From assembly GCA_026770585.1 (NCBI GenBank), contig MU646803.1:85584-95990 (forward strand): a stretch of DNA of 10,407 nt. Reading direction: 5' to 3'. Below the pieces are notes generated by a model. The model searched no databases. It saw only the letters and a list, made by a program, of their open reading frames with translations, and was not told the DNA's origin. Within the stretch, counting starts at the first letter, position 1; the number at the start of each line of letters is the position of its first letter. This document shows positions 1 to 5,221 of this stretch, piece after piece. The stretch is from Baffinella frigidus (lineage: Eukaryota; Cryptophyceae; Cryptomonadales; Baffinellaceae). The position numbers were made by a program, and so were the translations under genes.

Positions 1-1
1 C

Positions 2-75
2 GCTATCTTAGGCTCCCCACGCGGAAGGTAGGGGTGTAAACGCTATTTTAGGCATCAAATGATGCTATCTTACGC
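2..75. repeat. Cluster of GCTATCTTAGGC-type motifs
   Basis: Three copies of a 12-15 bp motif, GCTATYTTAGGC or close to it, lie at about 2, 41 and 63. The same motif recurs in both orientations between 6143 and 6655, inside and around a foldback element. The block is probably the right part of a related element cut by the window edge. No coding potential is seen. Confidence 0.5.
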
Positions 76-377
76 CTTTTCATCAGGACAGATTCTGGTA
101 TGGTCCGAGATGAAACCCCTCACCAGGTGTGGGATTAGGGGTTTGGGGTTTGGGGGGTGGGGGATAGGGTTGCGTGTTTCGGACCTTGTCTCTGTGGGAG
201 GGGGGTGCACACACAGAGGTGGCCTTGGTGCCAATCCACCCTGGAGGCAACTGATGGACAAATCGATGGTTTCTCAAGTCAATTTCCATACAAATGCACT
301 CGGAATCAGAATGCATTTGTGGGAGATTGGCTGAAGATTTGCCCCCAAGTTGACTCGTGGGGTGGCTCGCCAACAAA
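76..377. other. No gene recognised; short G-rich tract and small hairpin
   Basis: Positions 125-174 carry a short degenerate tract of the GGGTTT type. A perfect 8-bp stem (CAAATGCA at 291-298, complement at 312-319) could form a small hairpin. Open frames on both strands here lack paralogues, splice-site support or family resemblance, so no gene is called. Confidence 0.4.
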
Positions 378-588
378 CCACTCGAGGCTAGAAGTGTGAC
401 TATTTTAAAACAGGGAATCTTTTATTAGTGAAGAAAAAAAAGACATGTGTAGTAAATTTCACACAAATAGGGGCGTTTGGTCACGTATCTGGGGGAATTC
501 CCCCAGATACGTGACCAAACCTGCCCGTGACTTGTACTAAATTTAACAACCCCGCATTTAAAATACTCCCTCTTTCAGCCTCGAGTGG
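378..588. mobile_element. Foldback (MITE-like) element with CCACTCGAGGCT ends
   Basis: The ends are inverted repeats: CCACTCGAGGCT at 378-389 and its complement at 577-588. Similarity continues inward through a TATTTTAAA block at about 401 and 555. The centre is a perfect 46-bp palindrome at 475-520. There is no transposase, so it would be non-autonomous. An AA on each side could be a 2-bp target duplication, which is weak. The element at 2246-2437 has related ends (CCACNCGAG). Confidence 0.6.
475..520. repeat. Perfect 46-bp palindrome
   Basis: The left half starts GTTTGGTCACGTATCTGGGG. The right half is its exact reverse complement, meeting at a central GAATTC, with no spacer. It can extrude as a cruciform or form a perfect hairpin on either strand. 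It sits at the centre of the 378-588 element. A similar 42-bp palindrome with a related outer motif (TGATCACGT) lies at 9698-9739. Confidence 0.92.
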
Positions 589-623
589 AAGGTCTCAGTG
601 CACCGCTAGCCAGGATATTTTAC

Positions 624-687
624 CTTAAGTCAACTGGCTGATCCTCGGCAGTAAGTTGCCAGAAAGGGTGCCGGTGGGGAGGCGGAC
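624..687 (-). CDS. Candidate internal exon, family H copy 3, unknown product
   Basis: On the minus strand a pyrimidine-rich acceptor (CCTCCCTCTCTCAG) ends at 688. The exon runs 687 to 624 and a donor AAG|GTAAAA follows at 623. The open frame (2 nt, 20 codons, 2 nt) contains HPFWQLTAEDQPVDL. The acceptor segment is repeated at 1330 and 1563 (GCCTCCCTCANTCAG), so this looks like one of three copies of an intron-exon junction. The protein is not recognised. The frame is short and open by chance is possible, but good acceptor, donor and frame together favour an exon or its relic. Confidence 0.38.
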
Positions 688-721
688 CTGAGAGAGGGAG
701 GCAGTACTAATGTTTGGATTG

Positions 722-904
722 CTTGTAGAGCGCTGTGCAGAGAAGTTGGCCACGGGAAATAATGGAAAATCGAGAAATTGGAGCCATTTTGGCAACTTTT
801 GAGAAATTTGGTACCATGATTTTCTCAAAAGTGGACGAAATGGCTCCATTTTTCCCATTTCCCCATTTTTCGGTGGCCAACTTCTCTGCACAGCGCTCTA
901 CAAG
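722..904. mobile_element. Long foldback element, about 85-bp arms, 14-nt loop
   Basis: The left arm 722-806 and the right arm 821-904 are inverted copies. The outer 32 bases, beginning CTTGTAGAGCGCTGTGCAGA, match perfectly. The inner part is diverged but still pairs, ending in ACTTTTGAGAAA. The loop contains GGTACC. The two arms explain the similar peptides predicted from both strands here, which are not genes. It could be a MITE or a source of a long hairpin RNA. Confidence 0.82.
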
Positions 905-955
905 GACACTCAACCACCCGACATTTCGACCAGATTCCACTTAGAGTGACGACCC

Positions 956-1039
956 CTCTAGTCTCGCTAAGGCTAGATACATGAGGTGTGTCATTGTCTC
1001 TAGTCTAGCTAAGGCTACATAGATGAGTTGTTTCAATGG
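956..1039. repeat. Tandem duplication, 42 bp x 2
   Basis: Units 956-997 and 998-1039 share CTCTAGTCT, CTAAGGCTA and a GATGAG-like core, with scattered substitutions. Nothing suggests a gene; the remaining sequence between 905 and 1119 is unassigned. Confidence 0.75.
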
Positions 1040-1121
1040 CAGATGCTCGGGGAGCGACAGGCTCGAATCCGTGAATGAGTAGGCAGACTAGCTGAACTGC
1101 GCTTAACGTGCACCTGGCGAT

Positions 1122-1284
1122 TTCATCCGGTCAGGTATTTGAATTAAATGCTCGGGAGTTCCCCAAATGTACGAAAATTACTACACATGATCTTTCGGAC
1201 ACGAATCATTCATCGCTTGTGTAGTAATTTTCGTTGCATGGGGAACTCCGCCGAGCATTTAAATCAAATACCTGACCGGGTGAG
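1122..1284. mobile_element. MITE-like foldback, AT-flanked, with CGAAAATTACTACAC core
   Basis: The arms of about 65 bp (1122-1187 and 1218-1284) are inverted copies. Outer ends read TTCATCCGGTCAGGTATTTG and, on the other strand, CTCACCCGGTCAGGTATTTG. Next comes TTAAATGCTCGG and the inner motif CGAAAATTACTACACA. AT flanks both ends (1120-1121, 1285-1286), as for the element at 3850-4000, suggesting a 2-bp target duplication. There is no coding content. Relatives are at 3850-4000 and, truncated, 4048-4177. Confidence 0.75.
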
Positions 1285-1286
1285 AT

Positions 1287-1329
1287 TTGCGGTCCAAGTT
1301 TGAAGCCCACTGTTGTTAGGGCGGCTCGC
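1287..1329 (-). pseudogene. Degenerate copy of family H exon start
   Basis: The acceptor-like CCCTCACTCAG ends at 1330 on the minus strand, followed by GCGAGCCGCCC, matching the copies at 1562 and 687. The frame used by the other two copies meets a TAA after three codons. Further down lies the 1122-1284 element. It is probably a relic. Confidence 0.28.
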
Positions 1330-1412
1330 CTGAGTGAGGGAGGCGGGCCCGCTGTGTGAAAAGGTCTCAGTGTTGAAACGCATCCCCAGGCATGGGCATC
1401 CGCCAGGCGCCC

Positions 1413-1447
1413 GTTTGACCAGTTTGACCAGTTTGACCACTTTGACG
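1413..1447. repeat. 9-bp tandem repeat (GTTTGACCA)
   Basis: Three perfect copies of GTTTGACCA are followed by one variant copy (CTTTGACGC). The minus strand would encode Ser-Asn-Trp repeats, but only as a repeat by-product. Confidence 0.8.
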
Positions 1448-1460
1448 CAGCGTGCATCAT

Positions 1461-1545
1461 CAACAGGCTATGCACACGGATTCAACAGGTTATGACAGCA
1501 TGCGATGCCAACAGGTTATGATCCTACTTCTCCAGGGATACGAAC
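1461..1545. repeat. Dispersed CAACAGGTTATGA repeats
   Basis: Copies start at about 1461, 1483 and 1509, with a partial one near 1542. The same motif followed by TCCTGCTCCTTTGAGGG occurs at 3799-3835 and in tandem at 4179-4276. There it lies upstream of exon D copies on the minus strand, so it appears to be shared intron sequence. Confidence 0.6.
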
Positions 1546-1562
1546 AGGTTGGGGAGGCTCGC
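1528..1562 (-). CDS. Candidate mini-exon, family H copy 1, unknown product
   Basis: Minus strand: acceptor CCTCAGTCAG at 1563, exon 1562 to 1528 and a donor-like GTAGGA at 1527. The frame gives EPPQPVRIPGE after two leading bases. It shares its acceptor and first bases with the candidate exon at 687-624. The donor is weak and the exon is only 35 nt, so it may be a truncated copy. Confidence 0.28.
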
Positions 1563-1613
1563 CTGACTGAGGGAGGCGGACTGTCGCCATGTAGCGCCCC
1601 CATCGCAGCCTGC

Positions 1614-1815
1614 TCGGGGTTGAGGGTTTGGCGCTTAGGGTTTTTGGGGTTGAGGGTTTAGGGGTTGAGGGTTTGGGGTTTGGGGTTGGGGGTTGGGGGT
1701 TGGAGTTTGGGGTTTGGGGTTTGGGGTTTGGGGTTGGGGTGTGGGGTTTGGGGTTTGGGGTTTGGGGTTTGGGGTTTAGAGTTGAGGGTGTAGGGTTTAG
1801 GGTGTAGGGGATTGG
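1614..1815 (+). repeat. Degenerate telomere-like heptamer array, G-rich on plus strand
   Basis: Repeats are mostly 7 bp: GGGTTTG, GGGTTGA, GGGTTTA and GGGTGTA, with GGGGTTTG the commonest form around 1700-1780. The array is imperfect and internal, so it is not a functional chromosome end as read here. On the minus strand it lies upstream of the family H copy at 1562, in intron position. Confidence 0.88.
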
Positions 1816-1883
1816 CTAGCTTTTGTACAAAATGGCAAAATTAGTGGATTTTAATGCTCAGTGGCCATAAAATCTAGCCGCCA

Positions 1884-1985
1884 CTGAGGAGCACGTTTCC
1901 GTTAGGGCGTTAGCCCATGGACTTCTTAACAGGGAGATCCAAATACGTGACTCTGAGGAGCACGTTTCCTTAAGGGCATTATCCT
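1884..1985. repeat. Direct repeat, about 33 bp, 69 bp apart
   Basis: CTGAGGAGCACGTTTCC is perfect at 1884 and 1953, and similarity continues through TTAGGGC/TAAGGGC. A 9-bp inverted pair (CTCAGTGGC at about 1858, GCCACTGAG at 1880) precedes the first copy. No gene is seen at 1816-1989. Confidence 0.65.
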
Positions 1986-1989
1986 TGGT

Positions 1990-2190
1990 CTCGTCCAGTC
2001 GCCGAGCATTTAATTTAAATGCTCTTATCTCAGACAAGGACTTTTAGAAGTCCTTTTCCTAAAGTCAACTCCCCTACAAATCCGTCAATTTATGCGTAGA
2101 GTAAAGAATAAGTTGACGGATTTGTGGGGGAGTTGACTTAGGAAAACGACTTCTAAAAGTCCTTTTCTGAGATAAGCTCGGCGGGATTAG
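1990..2190. mobile_element. Foldback element with GCCGAGC ends
   Basis: Arms 2025-2093 and 2108-2175 are inverted copies, with TTATCTCAG outside and AAATCCGTCAA inside and a loop of about 14 nt. Outside the arms GCCGAGC occurs at both ends. The left end carries about 17 extra bases that form the near-palindrome GAGCATTTAATTTAAATGC, a motif also seen in the elements at 1122 and 3850. The right end GGGATTAG abuts AT, like the GGGATGAG-AT junction at 4000. No transposase is present. Confidence 0.75.
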
Positions 2191-2202
2191 ATCGCCGCTC
2201 AC

Positions 2203-2460
2203 CTCCAGCTGTGATCGAGCCGGGGGGGGGCGTGTGCGAGGCCTCCCCACACGAGAATGCTAGAGGGGCCTATTTAAAACTGATGTACTTTTAAAGGTGG
2301 GCATTTGGGTAGTAACTTTCTTTGATTGGGCACGTAACTCTGCAACATTAGCACAGTCACGAGGTTAGAATACCCTATCCTGGTACACATATTTACAACC
2401 CCACATGTAAATAGGATCCTCCAGCATTCTCGGGTGGCTCACGGCGACGCGTCCGGGCGA
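2203..2460 (-). pseudogene. Exon F copy 4, interrupted by a foldback element and frameshifted
   Basis: The minus-strand donor GGAG|GTGAGC at 2203 and the upstream GGCCTCGCACACGC match the intact F copies. After GAGGCC the similarity stops at the 2246-2437 foldback and resumes beyond it as CGCCCGGACGCGTC, matching the CGCCCGGACGTGCC of copy F1. A longer C run than in F1-F3 also shifts the frame. This is a decayed exon copy hit by an insertion. Confidence 0.5.
2246..2437. mobile_element. Foldback element inside exon F copy 4
   Basis: Inverted ends: CCACACGAGAATGCTAGAGG at the left and, read on the other strand, CCACCCGAGAATGCTGGAGG at the right. Similarity continues into CCTATTTA. Ends of the CCACNCGAG type and an internal TATTTAAAAC relate it to 378-588. 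It separates the two halves of exon F copy 4. No clear target duplication is seen. Confidence 0.6.
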
Positions 2461-2469
2461 TATCCGCAA

Positions 2470-2571
2470 GTAACGTGACCAACCCCGGATAGTAACGTGA
2501 CCAACCCCGGATATGTCAGTGTGGAGTGATTTCCATGCACATATACGCGAGTAACGTGCCCAACCCCGGAT
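2470..2571. repeat. GTAACGTGACCAACCCCGGAT repeats, three copies
   Basis: Copies start at 2470, 2492 and 2551. The first two are tandem with a 22-bp period. The third has one change and lies in the loop of the 2517-2597 foldback, so it predates or moved with it. The complement TTGGTCACGT also appears in the palindrome at 475-520. Confidence 0.8.
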
Positions 2572-2597
2572 ATGTGCATGGAAATCACTACACACCG
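2517..2597. repeat. Foldback, 28-bp arms
   Basis: The arms 2517-2544 and 2570-2597 share GTGATTTCCATGCACATAT on opposite strands, with about three mismatches in 28. The loop is 25 nt and holds one of the 21-bp repeats. It could be a small MITE. Confidence 0.78.
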
Positions 2598-2679
2598 ACC
2601 GACTTGTAAAAGACCCCCGGTTTTAAAATTGTCCCTTTTCTGAAAACACACCTCGAGTGGTGTGGGGATCGCATCTCAC

Positions 2680-2783
2680 CTCAAGCTGTGATCGAACAGG
2701 GGGGAGCGTGTGCGAGGCCTCCAACGCTGGCACGTCCGGGCGGGGTGTGGCCCAAGAGCGCAAATTTGTTTTACGATGAACAA
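2680..2783 (-). CDS. Candidate exon F1, unknown product
   Basis: Minus-strand exon ending at a good donor, TTGAG|GTGAGATG. The last 25 codons are shared with F2 and F3 and end EASHTLPPVRSQLE, preceded by a Pro-rich TPRPDVPAL. Relative to F3, third-base changes are frequent (TCG/TCA, CCT/CCC, TCA/TCG) while the peptide is kept, which suggests past selection on this frame. The acceptor is uncertain; an AG at 2784 would give an open frame of 104 nt. The unit repeats after 180 bp. The family is not recognised. Confidence 0.42.
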
Positions 2784-2859
2784 CTCAAAAACGTTTACGC
2801 CCGCATGAAACGCCCGTATACAACTTTATACGAGACGATACAACGTTTTGTGAGCGCAC

Positions 2860-2940
2860 CTCAAGCTGTGATCGAACAGGGGGGAGCGTGTGCGAGGCCT
2901 CCAACGTTGGCACGCCCGGGCGGGGCGTTGACCAAGAGCG
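2860..2940 (-). CDS. Candidate exon F2, unknown product
   Basis: This is the same segment as F1, 180 bp further along, ending TTGAG|GTGCGC. The final residues EASHTLPPVRSQLE are identical to F1, with TPRPGVPTL before them. The 5' limit is not clear: the frame stays open past 2940 and no strong acceptor is visible. The exon and the following intron sequence are duplicated together. Confidence 0.38.
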
Positions 2941-3075
2941 CAAAAACGTGTTACACCCTCGTACAATGTTTTACCCTCATACACCGTATTACCCTCATAC
3001 ACCGTTTTACGCCCGCATACAAAGTTTTACACCCGCATACAACTTTATACGAGACAATACAACGTTTTATGAGCG
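2941..3075. repeat. Short repeats between F2 and F3
   Basis: Around 2950-3060 a unit close to TTTTACCCTCATACACCG recurs about four to five times, in variants such as TTTTACGCCCGCATACAA. The last units match sequence at 2795-2850 between F1 and F2. The segment is likely expanded intron. Confidence 0.65.
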
Positions 3076-3078
3076 CAC

Positions 3079-3154
3079 CTCAAGCTGCGATCGAACGGGG
3101 GGGAGCGTGTGTGAGGCCTCCAACGTTGGCACTTCCGCGCGGGGCGTTGCCCAC
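3079..3154 (-). CDS. Candidate exon F3, unknown product
   Basis: This is the cleanest F copy. The acceptor AAACCAG ends at 3155, directly after the C-rich complement of a telomere-like array. The exon is 76 nt (1 nt plus 25 codons) and ends CTTGAG|GTGCGC. The peptide contains WATPRAEVPTLEASHTLPP and ends RSQLE. Differences from F1 and F2 in the last 14 codons are synonymous. If real, the intron upstream would consist largely of heptamer repeats. Confidence 0.48.
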
Positions 3155-3290
3155 CTGGTTTGGGGTTTGGGGTTTGGGGTTTGGGGTTTGGGGTCTAGGG
3201 TTCAGGGATTACGGTTCAGGGTCTCACGTTGAGGGTTCGAGGTTTAGGGTTGTTGGCCTAGGGCGTAGGGTTTAGGGGTTAAGGTGGGAG
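3155..3290 (+). repeat. Degenerate telomere-like array, G-rich on plus strand
   Basis: GGGTTTG units dominate at first, then GGGTTCA, GGGTCTA and GGGTTTA variants. The array starts immediately at the inferred acceptor of exon F3. Positions 3291-3458 hold no recognisable feature. Confidence 0.85.
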
Positions 3291-3458
3291 GCGGGCGTTC
3301 AAGTAAGGCTTGTCAACACCACAGCCATCTACAGGAATTATGGTGCCAACCACAACCCCAAAACCCTATCTTACAACAGCCTTTTTGTGGTCGGGCATTT
3401 TCAGTTGAAGGGGAAACGTGAAAATGTCTCTCCCCGCGAATTATGGTTGAGGGGTTAC

Positions 3459-3519
3459 GGCGGGAGGAGGTCGAAGAGCTTTTCGACGGGAATGAAGCCT
3501 GCCATCGAAGGGGACATTG
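3459..3519 (-). CDS. Candidate exon D2, unknown product
   Basis: The minus-strand frame gives MSPSMAGFIPVEKLFDLLPP and then a donor GCC|GTAACC at 3458, exactly where D1 has TCC|GTAAAT. Compared with D1, the codons differ mainly at third positions (CCT/CCC, TCG/TCC, ATT/ATC, GAC/GAT, CTC/CTT), plus one whole-codon indel. The 5' edge is unclear: an AG lies at 3520, or the first ATG could be a start. The plus-strand frame shares the same wobble positions and is also open, so strand is judged mainly from the conserved donor and the neighbouring exons. Confidence 0.4.
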
Positions 3520-3694
3520 CTTTCCATCAAATTTTCGGGGGGACTGGATATTACGGCTGGATTCTGTGGAATCCAGGTGGGAATTGCTGGGAATTCTACA
3601 AAACCTAGCAGAAGTATTCGGTCCACGGGCATTTAATTTATAATGAAAATAATAAAAATTTGGTTCAAATAAAAAATTCGGCGGGGTGATTTAC

Positions 3695-3777
3695 GGAGGA
3701 AGGCGATCGAAGAGCTTGACATGGATGAAGTTTGCCATGGAGGGGGACGTGCGCAGCGCCGAGTCGCGGTTCCCCGC
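3695..3777 (-). CDS. Candidate exon D1, unknown product
   Basis: This is one of the better exon models in the window. The acceptor CCACTTTTAG ends at 3778, the exon is 83 nt (27 codons plus 2 nt) and the donor is TCC|GTAAATC. The peptide starts AGNRDSALRT and continues SPSMANFIHVKLFDRLPP. D2 repeats the 3' part with the donor at the same place; D3 repeats the acceptor and 5' part. Upstream intron sequence (CATAACCTGTCGG) is also repeated, so whole intron-exon units were duplicated. The protein is not recognised. Confidence 0.48.
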
Positions 3778-3798
3778 CTAAAAGTGGAGTGAGGGCCT

Positions 3799-3835
3799 TG
3801 AGGATACCGACAGGTTATGATCCTGCTCCTTGAGG
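3799..3835. repeat. GACAGGTTATGATCCTGCTCC repeat, single copy
   Basis: It matches the units at 4179-4276 and 1461-1545. On the minus strand it lies just upstream of exon D1, in putative intron. Confidence 0.65.
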
Positions 3836-4015
3836 ACGCAGCGCCAAATCTCATTCCCACAGGCATTTAAATTAAATGCTCGAAATGCATGCTTTTGGCG
3901 TCAAAAGTTGCCATAAGTTGCCAATTTGGCCACTTCAGGCAGAATCTGACGCCAAAAGTATGCATTGCGAGCATTTAATTTAAATGCCTGTGGGGATGAG
4001 ATCGCAGTTCCCCGC
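3829..4015 (-). pseudogene. Exon D3, split by a MITE
   Basis: The minus-strand acceptor CCTTTCCAG ends at 4016, followed by GCGGGGAACTGCGAT. The 3850-4000 element then intervenes, and on its far side the sequence resumes as ATTTGGCGCTGCG. Removing the element and one AT gives a piece aligning base for base with D1 (GCGGGGAACCGCGACTCGGC and on), with three transitions across 25 bases and no gap. After GCGCTGCG it diverges from D1, and a TAA follows in frame. It was therefore an exon copy and is now dead. Confidence 0.55.
3850..4000. mobile_element. MITE, 151 bp, 53-bp inverted arms, AT target duplication
   Basis: The arms 3850-3902 and 3948-4000 match at 50 of 53 positions. The end reads CTCATTCCCACAGGCATTTA, followed by AATTAAATGCTCG, and the arms end in CTTTTGGCGTC. 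AT flanks both sides (3848-3849, 4001-4002). Its empty site is visible as the paralogous exon D1. Its outer third is related to 1122-1284 and 4048-4177. It has no coding capacity. Confidence 0.88.
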
Positions 4016-4047
4016 CTGGAAAGGGGGTGAGGCCAACAGGTTCTGAT

Positions 4048-4177
4048 CTCATCCCATCAGGTATTTGATTTAAATGGTTCGGGGTCCCCAGAATGCACGA
4101 AACTTACTACACGTTTGGTCCTACTAGTAATAATAAGGGCTGGACGTGACAAACGTGTAGTAAATTTGGGGGGTGAG
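4048..4177. mobile_element. Truncated relative of the 1122-1284 MITE
   Basis: The left end CTCATCCCATCAGGTATTTG follows an AT, then come TTAAATGG and CGAAACTTACTACACG, closely matching the left arm of 1122-1284. An inner stem pairs 4100-4120 with 4148-4167 (TACTACACGTTTG). The right outer arm is missing and only GGGTGAG remains, without a flanking AT. It is a deletion derivative sitting where an exon D acceptor would be expected. Confidence 0.65.
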
Positions 4178-4178
4178 G

Positions 4179-4276
4179 CCGACAGGTTTTTATGATCATG
4201 CTCCTTTGCGGGGTACTAACAGGTTATGGTCCTGCTCCTTTGAGGGATACCGACAGGTTATGATGCTGCGCCTGGG
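4179..4276. repeat. Tandem array, about 35 bp x 3 (ACAGGTTATGATCCTGCTCC)
   Basis: Units begin near 4179, 4216 and 4250 and are imperfect. They match 3799-3835 and 1461-1545. On the minus strand these are putative intron segments preceding exon D copies. Positions 4277-4391 show only a short (CAAC)n run at 4360-4376. Confidence 0.65.
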
Positions 4277-4391
4277 AGAAGGGTCCCAGTTGGCTTCAGC
4301 GCACAAGCAAATTCGCTTGATGTACAGATGGAAACCTGTGGCGAGTTGGAAGGGATGCAATCAACCAACCAACCAACGTGAGGTGGCTCCC

Positions 4392-4500
4392 AGAATCCAC
4401 CCCCTCAACCCTCAACCCTCAACCCTCAAACCTCAAACCTCAACCTTCAACCCTCAACCCTCAACCCCTCCAGCCTCCACCCTAAACCCTGTATGTGGGA
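4392..4500 (-). repeat. Telomere-like array, CCCTCAA type
   Basis: The plus strand is C-rich with CCCTCAA units; the G-rich strand (TTGAGGG) is minus. The end carries a short duplicated TGGGACAGC segment, at about 4496 and 4526, separating it from the next array. Confidence 0.85.
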
Positions 4501-4540
4501 CAGCTTAAACCCTGTACCCTATACCTGGGACAGCAGGACC

Positions 4541-4877
4541 ATACAACCTGCACCCTACACCCTACACCCCACACCCTTCACCCTACATCCTACACCCTAC
4601 ACCCTACACCCTACATCCTACACCCTACACCCTACATCCTACACGCTACACGCCACACGCTACACGCCACACGCTACACGCTACACGCTACACGCTATAC
4701 GCTACACGCTACACGCCACACGCCACACGCTACACGCTACATCCTACACCCTACACCCTTCAGCCTACACCCTACACCCTACAACCTACACCTTACACCC
4801 TACACCCAACACCCAACACCCTACACCCTACACCCTACACCCTACACCCTACACCCTACACCCTACACCCTGTAAGG
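4541..4877 (-). repeat. Heptamer array with a CGCTACA-variant block
   Basis: CCCTACA units fill 4541-4640 and 4741-4875. Between them, at about 4641-4739, the units are CGCTACA or CGCCACA, still at a 7-bp period. Because 7 is not a multiple of 3, all three plus frames stay open and give TLHPTPY-like repeats. Those predicted proteins are artefacts. On the minus strand the array follows the strong donor of exon B. Confidence 0.92.
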
Positions 4878-4883
4878 TCTTAC

Positions 4884-4955
4884 CTGGACCAGCATGTCGT
4901 CAGCCAGGGCACGCGGGGTGCGCATGTCGCGCCCTCCTGGATCCTCGCGCACCTC
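4884..4955 (-). CDS. Candidate exon B: intact 24-residue unit, unknown product
   Basis: A minus-strand exon of 72 nt (24 codons) starting EVREDPGG and continuing RDMRTPRALADDMLVQ. It ends at a consensus donor CAG|GTAAGACC at 4883. The start follows an AG at 4956. The same 24-residue unit is encoded by exons C plus A, where an intron splits it. The two versions agree at 64 of 72 bases; most differences are synonymous (GAG/GAA, GTG/GTA, GAT/GAC, CGT/CGC) or conservative (M/L, V/I). It appears to be a tandem protein repeat. The family is not recognised. Confidence 0.55.
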
Positions 4956-4965
4956 CTCAATCCTA

Positions 4966-5033
4966 AACACTCAACCCTCAACACTCTACCCTCAACCCTT
5001 CACCCTTCACCCTTCACCCTTCACCCTGAACCA

Positions 5034-5099
<66 letters not shown>

Positions 5100-5117
5100 A
5101 CCATCAACACTCAACCC
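4966..5117 (-). repeat. Telomere-like array, CCCTCAA/CCCTTCA type
   Basis: CCCTTCA units at 4990-5020 are followed by about eleven CCCTCAA units to 5117. The array occupies most of the inferred intron between exons A and B. The flanking 5118-5171 is AT-richer and contains no gene. Confidence 0.9.
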
Positions 5118-5171
5118 GTAACTCCCAAACCATGCACCCTACAAACAAAACAATAAAAATCAACTCAGCAC

Positions 5172-5221
5172 CTGGATCAGCAGGTCGTCAGCCAGGGCGC
5201 GCGGGGTGCGCATGTCGCGCC
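5172..5221 (-). CDS. Candidate exon A: second part of the split 24-residue unit
   Basis: Minus strand: acceptor GAAAGCAG ends at 5222, exon 50 nt (2 nt plus 16 codons), donor CAG|GTGCTGAG at 5171. It encodes RDMRTPRALADDLLIQ, nearly identical to exon B. The two leading bases complete a Gly codon with the last base of exon C, and phase and unit length both match exon B exactly. This phase agreement is the best evidence that the splice sites are real. Confidence 0.55.

Noticed and set aside
625-944. Similar proteins on opposite strands starting MQRSW
   Set aside because: They are the two arms of the 722-904 foldback, so the similarity is a consequence of the inverted repeat.
1040-1100. Possible tRNA because of GGCTCGAATCC
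   Set aside because: The loop resembles a T-arm, but its stem does not pair and no acceptor, D or anticodon arm can be built around it.
2677-3139. CRISPR-like array
   Set aside because: The repeats are long (over 60 bp), spaced at 180 and 219 bp, imperfect, and read as exons. The rest of the window is eukaryotic in character.
3387-3643. Plus-strand frames of 66-73 residues
   Set aside because: Part of this frame is conserved with 3690-3750, but it shares wobble positions with the minus frame. The minus strand also has conserved donors, so the plus reading was not called.
3155-5117. Head-to-head telomere fusion (G-rich then C-rich arrays)
   Set aside because: The arrays are over 1 kb apart, highly degenerate, separated by exon-like copies, and followed by another G-rich array. 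A fusion scar is not needed to explain them.
4493-5121. Long plus-strand frames with TLHPTPY or PSTLNPQ repeats
   Set aside because: A 7-bp repeat lacking a stop leaves all frames open; the three frames give the same peptide. There is no non-repeat coding sequence attached.
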